A stretch of DNA of 32,733 bases from Bacteroidota bacterium (GTDB taxonomy: Bacteria > Bacteroidota > Bacteroidia > Chitinophagales > Chitinophagaceae), in assembly GCA_003175935.1 (NCBI GenBank), contig PSRI01000006.1, forward strand, positions 1 through 32,733. Reading direction: 5' to 3'. The notes beneath the pieces are model-generated. The model searched no databases, was not told where the DNA came from, and saw only the letters and a list, made by a program, of their open reading frames with translations. Below are positions 8,121 to 15,449 of this stretch, one piece after another (position 1 is the stretch's first letter; the number at the start of each line of letters is the position of its first letter). Position numbers and translations under genes: made by a program.

Positions 8121-8212
8121 GCTGAAGATTTAACCCTGAACCTTAAACTTTTAACCCAAACCTTCAACATTCAACAAACATTCAACAGACATTCAACCTT
8201 CAACTTTCAACG
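8121..8212 (+). repeat. Degenerate tandem repeat of CATTCAAC/CCTTCAAC units
   Basis: A strongly strand-biased stretch made of imperfect units such as CCTTCAACATTCAAC, AAACATTCAAC, AGACATTCAAC and CTTTCAAC. On the plus strand it has almost no G. No reading frame of note. It resembles a decayed minisatellite between convergent genes. Confidence 0.55.
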
Positions 8213-8214
8213 TT

Positions 8215-8240
8215 CCCGTCTACGCTACGCTACGCCGGGC
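8215..8240. repeat. TACGC triple repeat flanked by CCCG/CGGG
   Basis: TACGC occurs three times in tandem (8221-8235), bracketed by CCCG (8215-8218) and CGGG (8236-8239), which could close a loop. It is markedly more G+C-rich than its surroundings. It may belong to another dispersed repeat family; only this copy is in the window. Confidence 0.4.
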
Positions 8241-8248
8241 AGGCAACC

Positions 8249-8278
8249 AAAAAGCACACCCCGGTAAAAACCAGGGTG
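8249..8278 (-). terminator. Rho-independent terminator of the TonB-dependent receptor gene
   Basis: On the minus strand CACCCTGG, a six-base loop and CCGGGGTG form an 8-bp stem with one mismatch, then TGC and a run of five T (8249-8253). It lies 52 bases past the receptor stop at 8330. Confidence 0.6.
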
Positions 8279-8329
8279 GCAGTTGATTTGCAACTTTTGC
8301 TTAAGGAAACTATTTGAGATAGTAGCCTC

Positions 8330-11300
8330 TTAGAAACTATATTTTATACCTAACTGTCCTTGCCAACGTGAGTTGAGAGGATCAACTGTATAATATTGAC
8401 CGGTTGATGGTTTATTGAAATTGTAAGTTGGAATATAACCGGTGGCTGGTGCTCCTGGTTTTACGCCATTTGCATCTTTCACGAACGTGAGCAGGTTAAC
8501 GGTATAGTTATTTGTATTTGTCACGAAAGTGATATGACCCCAATCATTGTTCAAAAGATTCAACACGTTGAATATATCAAGACTGAGTGCCAAAGTGTGA
8601 ATTTTTTCGCCACCAACTTTGAATCTGAATTCATGCATCAATTTCATATCCAGTTCATGGTTCCATGGCGTGCGTGCTCCATTACGTTCGGCATACTGAC
8701 CTCTTCTTGTTTTGAGGTAATCATTACCACTGATGAAAGCGTCCAGATCGGCCCACTGTTGCGCTGCAGTATAAGTGCCTTTATCTGCTAAATGAATTTC
8801 GCTCTGGTTTGCTGGTATATATGGAAGGTTAGCATTTGAAGAGTTTCCAAATGGCGCACCACCGGATGCATAAATAAAGCTGTAAGGACTTCCGGATTGA
8901 CCTGCATAGAAGAATGAAAGAGATGTAGTATTAAAATTGTTCCAGTTGAGTCCGGCACCTACAGTTGCAACTATACGATTACGTAAGTCGAAGTTTGAAA
9001 AAGCAAGTTGCGAATTATTTGGACTGATTGAGGGATTCAACTCGTAGTTACTCTGGAATGAATTTCGAATTCCATTGCTTACATCTTTGCTCTGTCCATA
9101 AGTGTATGCAACCATCCAATTTAGGTTCAAACTATGTTTGCCCATGTGGATGTTGTTTGTAACCTTCGATAATTGTGCAGTAATGTTATACCTGTATCCG
9201 TCTTTTGTATTAGAAAGGAAATATGCATTGGAGAATTGAGTGTTCATTTTGCCGCCTACGTAAACTGGTGATTGAGTTGGCCCTTCAGAAAAATATGCAG
9301 TAGAGTCCTTAATATTTATCTGTTGGAATTTTACATCATAGAGTGTTTTTGTGTATAGGAAGTCGAGTGTCAGTTTATAACCTCTTCCAAATTTCCAGTC
9401 CATAGCAACCTCACTTCTCCAAACACTTGGTAATTTAAAGTTGTTGTCAATAAGGTCAACCTCTCTGGTGTTAGCAGCACCAGGTCCGCCATATTTGGTA
9501 ACAGTATCAACAAGGTTCAAAGGATCGATAGCTAAAGGAACCACTTTTCCAGCTGGACGATAGTCGATATTACCATAAACTTCTCCGGTTAACGTGTATG
9601 CATAACCGAGCCATGCAAATGGCATTCTGCCAACAAAAATTCCTGTTCCACCTCTGAATACGAGTTTCTGATCGCCATTAACATCATAATTGAATCCGAT
9701 GCGTGGTGAAATTGTTGGTTTACCCAACCATTTATTAGTCAACTGAGAGAACGGTGTGTGAGAATAAGTAGGATTTTGAGATTCATAATCAGGTGTTGAA
9801 TTTACAGCAGGATCCAATTTAGGCTGCTCATTCAGGAATGGATAATCAACTCTCACTCCAGGTGTCAGTTTGAATTTTTTGCTGATAGAAATTTCATCCT
9901 GTGCATAACCACTCATTAAGTTAACCTTGTAAGGGTTTGGTGGATTGTTATAGAGATAGTCCCGGTCATTAGGAATTTTAGGATCGATTGTGAACGCACC
10001 GCGAATACGACTTGGTTTATCAGCCAAAAAGTCGTTCACACTTGCATATTCCCAACGTCCATTCCATGAGTTGATAAAACCATAGGTTAGGTTATAAAAT
10101 TCATTGTGCGTACCGAAAGTGAATTTATTGATACCTTTTGTCCAGGTAATATTGTCTGAAATCTCGATAGTTTGTTGCTTCATATTATATATGGAAGCTT
10201 CTCTCCAGGTTCCCGCCCAAATAGCACCACTTCCAATATCCATAAATGGAGAAAGTACACCGGGGAAATCTCTATACTCGTGAACATTGATGTAACTTAC
10301 ATTTAAGATATTGCTGACGTTATTGCTCACTTTGGTTTTCAATTCACCCACGAGGTTAACGTTCTTAGTATGCTGGGTAAAGTCAGTAGAAGAGAACTGG
10401 AAGTTAGTAGACGAACGTTCCAGATTATTACCTGTTCCACTGGTGTAGACTGCACGAAGCATAAGGGTGCTTTTCTTGCTTACATTCCAGTCGATACGTG
10501 CAAAAATCTTATCACTGTTCGTAAAAATCTTGTATTTGTCATAGGTTCCTACATCATATCCATATGCAGATTGTAAACGGTCTTTGATTGCTTGTGCATC
10601 AGTCACACTAATTGCAGCTCCGGGATCACCTGCATTGTAGAAAGTTGGTTCCTGTCTGCGTGTAATTTCACCATTAAAGAAGAAGAATAATTTATTCTTA
10701 ATGATGGGACCACCCAGACTAAAACCAGTTTGGTAATCGTGGAAGTCAGAACCTATTTTTGTTTTTTGTCCATCTACACTTTTGCCCATGAGTGTTTGGT
10801 TACGACCATACCCATAAACTGATCCATGGAACTCGTTCGTTCCGCTTTTGGTAACTGCATTTACACTACCACCTGTAAAGTTTCCGATTTTAACATCGAA
10901 TGGTGCCAGTTGAACCTGTACTTCCTGGATTGATTCCAGACTGTAAGGATTAGTACGGGTACCAGCACCTGCGGTTCCTGCCTGACCGCCACCACTAACT
11001 CCACCAAATGAGTTGCTGAATCCGATTGCATCATTATTAATAGCACCATCGAGGGTGAAGTTGTTATAACGAAAATTAGTTCCTGCGAAAGAATTATTAT
11101 TTGATTGAGGAGTAAGGCGGGTAAAATCTGAAAGACTCCTACCTAAAGTAGGCAGCGTATTTAATTGTTGCTTACCTACGGTTAAACCAGAGTTTACTCT
11201 TTTAGTTCCGGTCACGACAACTTCTTTCAAACTCTTGTCTTCAACTTTCAATGGCACATTTAAAGCTGTGTTATCACCAAGGTTCAAATTGATGTTATCA

Positions 11301-11578
11301 AACTTTTCTTCCTGAAAACCAGTGAAAGTAATGGTCACTGTATAAGGTCCGCCAGGTTTCAAGTTTGGAACAGTAAACAAACCTTTTGAGTTTGTTTGGC
11401 TGATAACAACTGTACCAGTCGGTTCATGCTTAATAGTTACGGATGCACCTTGAACGGGGCTTCCGTTATTTTCAGTAACTCTTCCTGAAAGAGTTGCTGT
11501 TGTTTCCTGAGCGTTTGTTTGTGTGGTAATAAAAATCAGAGAAACCAGTGATAAAAGTAAAATTCTTACGGATCGCAT
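8330..11578 (-). CDS. TonB-dependent outer-membrane receptor with carboxypeptidase-regulatory-like domain
   Basis: 1082 residues. Signal peptide 1-24 (cut after TNA-Q region), a carboxypeptidase-regulatory-like beta-sandwich (about 27-113, ATLSGRVTENNGSPVQGASVTI), then the TonB plug beginning near residue 117 (EVVVTGTKRVN) and a long 22-strand-type barrel ending in GIKYSF, with the terminal aromatic residue used by the BAM machinery. The overall plan is that of Oar-like receptors. No SusD partner follows, so it is not a SusC/SusD pair. Ligand unknown. Its neighbour upstream is a phosphate-class porin, and its own upstream region holds TTAA pentamers at 11-bp spacing (11625-11651), so a role in scavenging phosphorus compounds is possible but not shown. 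A terminator follows at 8249-8278. Start supported by the signal peptide; no exact -7 box found. Confidence 0.93.
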   Translation of the reverse strand: MRSVRILLLSLVSLIFITTQTNAQETTATLSGRVTENNGSPVQGASVTIKHEPTGTVVISQTNSKGLFTVPNLKPGGPYTVTITFTGFQEEKFDNINLNLGDNTALNVPLKVEDKSLKEVVVTGTKRVNSGLTVGKQQLNTLPTLGRSLSDFTRLTPQSNNNSFAGTNFRYNNFTLDGAINNDAIGFSNSFGGVSGGGQAGTAGAGTRTNPYSLESIQEVQVQLAPFDVKIGNFTGGSVNAVTKSGTNEFHGSVYGYGRNQTLMGKSVDGQKTKIGSDFHDYQTGFSLGGPIIKNKLFFFFNGEITRRQEPTFYNAGDPGAAISVTDAQAIKDRLQSAYGYDVGTYDKYKIFTNSDKIFARIDWNVSKKSTLMLRAVYTSGTGNNLERSSTNFQFSSTDFTQHTKNVNLVGELKTKVSNNVSNILNVSYINVHEYRDFPGVLSPFMDIGSGAIWAGTWREASIYNMKQQTIEISDNITWTKGINKFTFGTHNEFYNLTYGFINSWNGRWEYASVNDFLADKPSRIRGAFTIDPKIPNDRDYLYNNPPNPYKVNLMSGYAQDEISISKKFKLTPGVRVDYPFLNEQPKLDPAVNSTPDYESQNPTYSHTPFSQLTNKWLGKPTISPRIGFNYDVNGDQKLVFRGGTGIFVGRMPFAWLGYAYTLTGEVYGNIDYRPAGKVVPLAIDPLNLVDTVTKYGGPGAANTREVDLIDNNFKLPSVWRSEVAMDWKFGRGYKLTLDFLYTKTLYDVKFQQINIKDSTAYFSEGPTQSPVYVGGKMNTQFSNAYFLSNTKDGYRYNITAQLSKVTNNIHMGKHSLNLNWMVAYTYGQSKDVSNGIRNSFQSNYELNPSISPNNSQLAFSNFDLRNRIVATVGAGLNWNNFNTTSLSFFYAGQSGSPYSFIYASGGAPFGNSSNANLPYIPANQSEIHLADKGTYTAAQQWADLDAFISGNDYLKTRRGQYAERNGARTPWNHELDMKLMHEFRFKVGGEKIHTLALSLDIFNVLNLLNNDWGHITFVTNTNNYTVNLLTFVKDANGVKPGAPATGYIPTYNFNKPSTGQYYTVDPLNSRWQGQLGIKYSF

Positions 11579-11624
11579 TTGAAATAATTTGCCACAAAGA
11601 AACCCTCCACCTGTTACTGGTTTA

Positions 11625-11651
11625 TTAACGGAGTGTTAAGGAATCATTAAG
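11625..11651 (-). promoter_or_regulatory. Three TTAA pentamers at exact 11-bp spacing (Pho-box-like operator)
   Basis: TTAAC at 11625, TTAAG at 11636 and TTAAG at 11647 (plus-strand reading) are spaced 11 bp apart, about 47-73 bases before the receptor's ATG. The spacing equals one helical turn and is that of tandem PhoB/PhoP sites in other phyla. The same pattern occurs before the DUF47-pit operon at 13411-13426. Assignment to a Pho regulator is inference. Confidence 0.45.
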
Positions 11652-11660
11652 AACCGTAAG

Positions 11661-11690
11661 TAATTGTTACCAATATTAATTAATTGTTAC
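11661..11690. repeat. 20-bp-spaced direct repeat TAATTGTTAC
   Basis: TAATTGTTAC occurs at 11661-11670 and 11681-11690, exactly 20 bp apart, between the porin stop and the receptor promoter region. TGTTAC also occurs at 11612-11617. It may be a second regulator site for the receptor gene. Confidence 0.35.
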
Positions 11691-11731
11691 GTCAATGTTT
11701 GGCTATTGTAAACAATCAAAATTTTTTACCA

Positions 11732-13051
11732 TTAAAATCTGAACTGAAGACGACAGGTGAGGACATTGTCTTTTACGTCCTTTTGATACAAGACAGTGTT
11801 AGTAGCTTCGTTCTTAACAATATCATACCACAACATCAGCTTCAAATTGGTGTGCATATAATATATGTATCCGAACCCAAAAGTATTATAGCGTATGTCT
11901 GCAAAATTTGTATTTGATCCGGGAGCTCCTATTTCTTTCCCTTTTACCTGTGTATTGGGATCGTAAAAATCGAACTTGAATACTAATTGATGCTTTTTGT
12001 TAACGATATTTTGCAGGAAATAAACAAATGCTCCATTAAATTTTCTTAAGTAATAAGGGGCAAAGCTTAAACCAACTACAGGAATTGTTCCGGGAGTTTC
12101 ACTTGTGAATTCTGTTGCAGTTTGTTGTCCCTGCCAATACTCCCCGCGAATTTCTGTTGCCCCCCATCGGTGCAGGAATTTTATCTGAACATTTGCTCCG
12201 GAATAGACCCTTGGAGATTTTCTACCTACATTCTTGTCAGAGGAATCAACAACAAAAGTTTTTACTCCTCCATTCGTTCCCATGGCATAGCTATACTTAC
12301 TATTCTGTCTGATTCCTCCATTATAATATGAGATACCTCCTGACAGATAGATATTGTGGGCAATTTGCGATGACTTCCAAAAAAGTTGGGTGATTAAATC
12401 TTTGTAGCTGTCATAATCAGTTGTTCCACTCAATCCCGGACCATTAAACATCCCGATATCAAAATGCAGGTTCTTTATAGATGAACCTTTTTTACGGTCT
12501 TCGAAAGATCCCATGGCACCCAGATCTCTTTCAGTCTTCATTAATGTTTGAGACATTCTTCCTCTCTCAGGAGTTTCCCTGTCTGCTGAAGGCAAATTAA
12601 TTTCATACCCAAATGGTCTTGCGAAAATTCCCATCGCAAGTGCAAACTTTTGAAATTTATTTTCATAGACCCTTCCCCAGAGATCGCGAATGAAGACACC
12701 CCTTTCAGTCCCATCAATTTGAAGAACAAACTGGACCGTGGGTCTGGATTCTTTATCAAAATGGGCGTAACTAAATAAAATTCTGCCCCTTCGTATCATG
12801 AAACGATTGTTACTGTAAGGAGCAAAATCGCCACCACTGAAACTTTTTATTCCAGCACTGTCTGCAACCTGGTATTGGGGCTGAATATATCCGCTAATTT
12901 GAATGTGGTCAAAACGTTTATAAATGGAAAGCAGGCCTTTTCCCACATCCTTAGTTGTGTCGATCATATCCATCATAAACTGGGCGCGGCTTTGCAATGC
13001 AAAGATGGTAAGGAGAAGCAGGAAGCCTCCTCTTTTGAGAAACAAAAACAT
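11732..13051 (-). CDS. OprO/OprP-type outer-membrane porin
   Basis: 439 residues. Signal peptide about 1-23 (cut before QFMMDM), then beta-barrel sequence: YIQPQYQVADSAG near residue 55, NNRFMIRRGRILFSY near 80, VQFVLQIDGTERGVFIRDLWGRV near 105, alternating strands throughout, and a terminal RLQFRF ending in Phe. The early strands with the R-R-x-R block and the FIRDLW-x-x motif are typical of the phosphate-selective porin O/P family. The family name reflects Pseudomonas OprP/OprO, where basic residues bind phosphate or polyphosphate; specificity here is not proven. Context favours phosphate: the DUF47-pit operon is divergent just upstream. A short hydrophilic segment after the signal (IDTTKDVGKGLLSIYKRF) may be an N-terminal helix. 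An exact -7 box lies at 13071-13078. Confidence 0.8.
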   Translation of the reverse strand: MFLFLKRGGFLLLLTIFALQSRAQFMMDMIDTTKDVGKGLLSIYKRFDHIQISGYIQPQYQVADSAGIKSFSGGDFAPYSNNRFMIRRGRILFSYAHFDKESRPTVQFVLQIDGTERGVFIRDLWGRVYENKFQKFALAMGIFARPFGYEINLPSADRETPERGRMSQTLMKTERDLGAMGSFEDRKKGSSIKNLHFDIGMFNGPGLSGTTDYDSYKDLITQLFWKSSQIAHNIYLSGGISYYNGGIRQNSKYSYAMGTNGGVKTFVVDSSDKNVGRKSPRVYSGANVQIKFLHRWGATEIRGEYWQGQQTATEFTSETPGTIPVVGLSFAPYYLRKFNGAFVYFLQNIVNKKHQLVFKFDFYDPNTQVKGKEIGAPGSNTNFADIRYNTFGFGYIYYMHTNLKLMLWYDIVKNEATNTVLYQKDVKDNVLTCRLQFRF

Positions 13052-13070
13052 ATAATTTCCTTAAGCAGGG

Positions 13071-13078
13071 CAAAAATA
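13071..13078 (-). promoter_or_regulatory. -7 box for the porin gene
   Basis: TATTTTTG on the minus strand is an exact TAnnTTTG match ending 19 bases before the porin ATG. No TTG occurs 17-23 bp upstream; instead that area runs into dispersed repeat copy 3 (13107-13132), which may have replaced the original -33 region. Confidence 0.4.
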
Positions 13079-13106
13079 GGGGAAAAGTAGTGAGTCCTTT
13101 GTACTT

Positions 13107-13132
13107 AGTACTTAGGATAAAGTACTAAGACA
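13107..13132 (+). repeat. Dispersed 26-bp AGTACTTAG repeat, copy 3
   Basis: AGTACTTAG, spacer GATAA, AGTACTAAGACA. It matches copy 4 (13254-13279) at 22 of 26 positions and is in the same orientation. It lies upstream of the porin in the divergent porin/DUF47 gap (13052-13485), the only divergent gap that carries the repeat. Confidence 0.65.
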
Positions 13133-13134
13133 GA

Positions 13135-13225
13135 AGATATATGATATGGGATTGGGGATTGATCACAGAGATTTTAAACTATTATCGATCATTTCTCTTA
13201 TACATTATATCTTATATCCTATATC
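13135..13225. repeat. GATATA-rich degenerate inverted repeats
   Basis: Plus-strand AGATATATGATATGGG (13135-13150) and a run of three TATATC-type units at 13206-13225 are loosely complementary, so they could pair across about 55 bases. They lie between dispersed repeat copies 3 and 4. No gene seen here. Confidence 0.4.
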
Positions 13226-13253
13226 GTGTATCCGGGCAAAAGATATAGCACCG

Positions 13254-13279
13254 AGTACTCAGCATAGAGTACTTAGACA
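13254..13279 (+). repeat. Dispersed 26-bp AGTACTTAG repeat, copy 4
   Basis: AGTACTCAG, spacer CATAG, AGTACTTAGACA, followed by a run of A. Same length and orientation as copy 3, starting 147 bp further on. Confidence 0.65.
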
Positions 13280-13333
13280 AAAATGCTTCAACCTTTCATC
13301 TTCAGTTCGGGCGAATAAATAAATTTAATGAAA

Positions 13334-13363
13334 TTGCAAAGGGTTTGGTTAATTTTATTTTTG
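13334..13363 (+). promoter_or_regulatory. Promoter P1 of the DUF47-pit operon (TTG-N19-TATTTTTG)
   Basis: TTG at 13334-13336, a spacer of exactly 19 bp and TATTTTTG at 13356-13363 form a full match to the Bacteroidota promoter TTG-N19-TAnnTTTG. Predicted leader to the ATG at 13486 is about 115 bases and would contain the TTAA repeats at 13411-13426. Confidence 0.55.
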
Positions 13364-13410
13364 ATAATCAGGGACTTATAGAAACTCTGGCGCATTTTTT
13401 TCGTTCAATG

Positions 13411-13469
13411 TTAAGAAATTATTAACTCTCCAAATTGATCCTTACCCGCAGGTTAGAGTTCTATTTTTG
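13411..13469 (+). promoter_or_regulatory. Pho-box-like repeats and second -7 box (P2) of the DUF47-pit operon
   Basis: TTAAG (13411-13415) and TTAAC (13422-13426) are 11 bp apart, as in the TonB-receptor upstream region. A second exact -7 box TATTTTTG lies at 13462-13469 with no TTG at the right distance, so a bound activator could substitute for the -33 contact; the repeats would then sit at about -62 to -47. P2 would start transcription about 10 bases before the ATG at 13486. Confidence 0.45.
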
Positions 13470-13485
13470 CCGCAAATTTGTTGAA

Positions 13486-14133
13486 ATGGCGATCAATTCA
13501 TTCATGAAGATTTTCTTGCCGAAGGATCGGGTATTTTACAATCTCTTTGAGCAGGTATCAGCCAAAGTTGTCACAATGTCTCATAAATTAAAAGAGGCCG
13601 TAAATGAGCATGATTTTGATAAGAGAGCTACCATAACGTCTCAAATTGAAGAGCTGGAACATGTGAACGACGATCTCACACACAAGATATTTACAGAACT
13701 GGGTCGCAATTTCATTACTCCTTTCGATCGTGAAGACATACACTATTTAGCGTCAGCGTTAGATGATATTGCGGATTATATTTTCGCTTCCTCTAAAAAA
13801 ATAAATTTTTATCGCGTTAATACGAATGATTTGGGAATGCAAAAATTTGCAGATCTGATTGTTCAGGGTTGTGAATATATACACAGCGCCGTGAGTGAAT
13901 TAAGAAATATGAAGAACCTGAGGCAAATCACTGAAGCGCTTGTTAAAATAAACAGCATAGAGAACCAGGCAGATGATGTGTTTGATATGAGTATTGAAAG
14001 GTTATTCGCAACAGAGCCAGATGCCAAAGAAGTAATTAAAAAGAGAGAGATTTACCAGGTAATGGAAATTGCCACCGATAAATGTGAGGATGCAGCAAAC
14101 GTAATTGAATCAATTATTGTGAAGTATGCCTGA
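13486..14133 (+). CDS. DUF47-family protein (PhoU-like, Pit partner)
   Basis: 215 residues from the ATG at 13486; all-helical, soluble, of the DUF47/PhoU-like family. It starts MAINSFMKIFLPKDRVFYNLFEQ (shown here for its first 20 or so residues), the usual family N-terminus, and ends in the typical helix of KREIYQVMEIATDKCEDAANV. The acidic clusters E/D-x-x-D in helices (for example LDDIADYIF and ENQADDVFDM) resemble the metal-binding E/D-xxx-D motifs of PhoU. DUF47 proteins are almost always encoded next to Pit transporters and are thought to regulate them. The frame is open to a TTG at 13435, but that would put the -7 box at 13462-13469 inside the gene, so the ATG is preferred. Pit follows after 42 bases. 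Confidence 0.9.
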   Translation: MAINSFMKIFLPKDRVFYNLFEQVSAKVVTMSHKLKEAVNEHDFDKRATITSQIEELEHVNDDLTHKIFTELGRNFITPFDREDIHYLASALDDIADYIFASSKKINFYRVNTNDLGMQKFADLIVQGCEYIHSAVSELRNMKNLRQITEALVKINSIENQADDVFDMSIERLFATEPDAKEVIKKREIYQVMEIATDKCEDAANVIESIIVKYA

Positions 14134-14175
14134 CATGAGCCTGGCAAGGCAATTCCCAATTTTCAAAATTAACGC

Positions 14176-15372
14176 ATGACCCTTTTAGTCATTATCATAA
14201 TCCTGGCTCTGATTTTTGATTACATTAATGGCTTTCACGACGCCGCCAATTCTATTGCTACTATAGTTTCTACCAAAGTTTTAACTCCTTTCCAGGCGGT
14301 TCTTTGGGCTGCACTTTTCAATTTCGTGGCATTTTTTATTTTTAAAGATCATGGTGTTGCAAATACCATCGCAAAAACTGTAAAAGAAGCCTATATCACT
14401 TTGCCGGTTATTGTATCCGGATTGGTAGCCGCTATCATTTGGAACCTGATGACCTGGTGGTTTGGAATTCCTTCTTCCTCATCCCACACATTAATAGGTG
14501 GATTTGCAGGTGCAGCTATCGCGCATGCAGGCTTCAATTCCATCAATCCCGATCCTGTAATCAAGACTGTTAGTTTTATTTTTCTTGCTCCTCTAATAGG
14601 AATGATCATGGCGTTTATCATTTCAGTGTGGTTTATCAATTCATTCCGAAAAGGCATATTGCCTAAATTATTTTCTATTGCGGTTATCATTGCTGTATTG
14701 ATTTTTCTATACGTAAATTTTGAATTTGATCCCGCAAAGCTCAAATCGCATTTTCATGTTTATGCATTCAATGTAATTTTCGATTCACATAATTTCAAGT
14801 GGCTGTTATTGGGCCTGATTATTTTGGTAATGGCAGTGTTCACCTTATATCTTAGTAATCTCAATGCACATCGGTCCACAGTCTGGTTCAAAAGATTACA
14901 ACTTGTTTCGTCTGCAGCATTCAGTTTGGGTCATGGTGGTAATGATGCACAAAAAGTAATGGGTATCATAACTGTTGCATTGATTGCAAATGGTAGCATC
15001 AAATCATTCGAAGAAATGCCTATCTGGGTACCACTCGCCTGCTATTCCTCCATTGCTCTCGGTACATTGAGCGGTGGCTGGAAAATTGTAAAAACAATGG
15101 GCAGTCGTATTACCAAGGTTACCCCATTTGAAGGTGTAGCTGCTGAAACTGCCGGAGCCATCACTTTATTTGTCACTGAGAATTTGAAAATTCCCGTCAG
15201 CACCACGCATACCATTGCCGGATCCATTATGGGCGTTGGTGCCACCAAGAGATTATCTGCAGTACGGTGGGGCGTAACCGTAAACCTGCTTTGGGCCTGG
15301 ATTCTAACCATTCCTGTTAGCGCAGTTATGGCCGCGGGCGTTTATTATGCTTATCATTTAATTTTCAGGTAA
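14176..15372 (+). CDS. Pit-family inorganic phosphate transporter
   Basis: 398 residues, multipass inner-membrane protein of the PiT (low-affinity phosphate) family, which imports phosphate as a metal-phosphate complex with protons or sodium. The duplicated family signatures are present: FHDAANSIATIVSTK near residue 21 in the first half and GHGGNDAQKVMGI near 253 in the second, plus the paired loop motifs PSSSSHTLIGG (about 98-108) and PVSTTHTIAGS (about 340-350). Between the halves lie further hydrophobic segments and a short charged stretch (FEFDPAKLKSHFH). The length is normal for bacterial Pit. It is the second gene of an operon with the DUF47 protein; a promoter for the next gene (rmlA) begins 16 bases after its stop, so rmlA is a separate unit. 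Confidence 0.94.
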   Translation: MTLLVIIIILALIFDYINGFHDAANSIATIVSTKVLTPFQAVLWAALFNFVAFFIFKDHGVANTIAKTVKEAYITLPVIVSGLVAAIIWNLMTWWFGIPSSSSHTLIGGFAGAAIAHAGFNSINPDPVIKTVSFIFLAPLIGMIMAFIISVWFINSFRKGILPKLFSIAVIIAVLIFLYVNFEFDPAKLKSHFHVYAFNVIFDSHNFKWLLLGLIILVMAVFTLYLSNLNAHRSTVWFKRLQLVSSAAFSLGHGGNDAQKVMGIITVALIANGSIKSFEEMPIWVPLACYSSIALGTLSGGWKIVKTMGSRITKVTPFEGVAAETAGAITLFVTENLKIPVSTTHTIAGSIMGVGATKRLSAVRWGVTVNLLWAWILTIPVSAVMAAGVYYAYHLIFR

Positions 15373-15387
15373 TCATCATTATTTTAC

Positions 15388-15420
15388 TTTGCTGCGGGTA
15401 ATTTGTTCCAGTTACCTTTG
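15388..15420 (+). promoter_or_regulatory. Promoter of the rmlA-galE operon
   Basis: TTTG at 15388-15391, a 21-bp spacer and TACCTTTG at 15413-15420, an exact TAnnTTTG match. Predicted transcription start about 23 bases before the rmlA ATG at 15450. Confidence 0.55.
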
Positions 15421-15449
15421 CGTTTGATCTTATAATACCATTAATATTT

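Noticed and set aside
8330-11578. SusC-type receptor of a polysaccharide utilisation locus
   Set aside because: No SusD gene or glycoside hydrolase is adjacent; the domain order fits an Oar-like receptor better.
13435-13485. TTG-started N-terminal extension of the DUF47 protein
   Set aside because: It would contain an exact -7 box (13462-13469), and the sequence before MAINSF does not look like the family.
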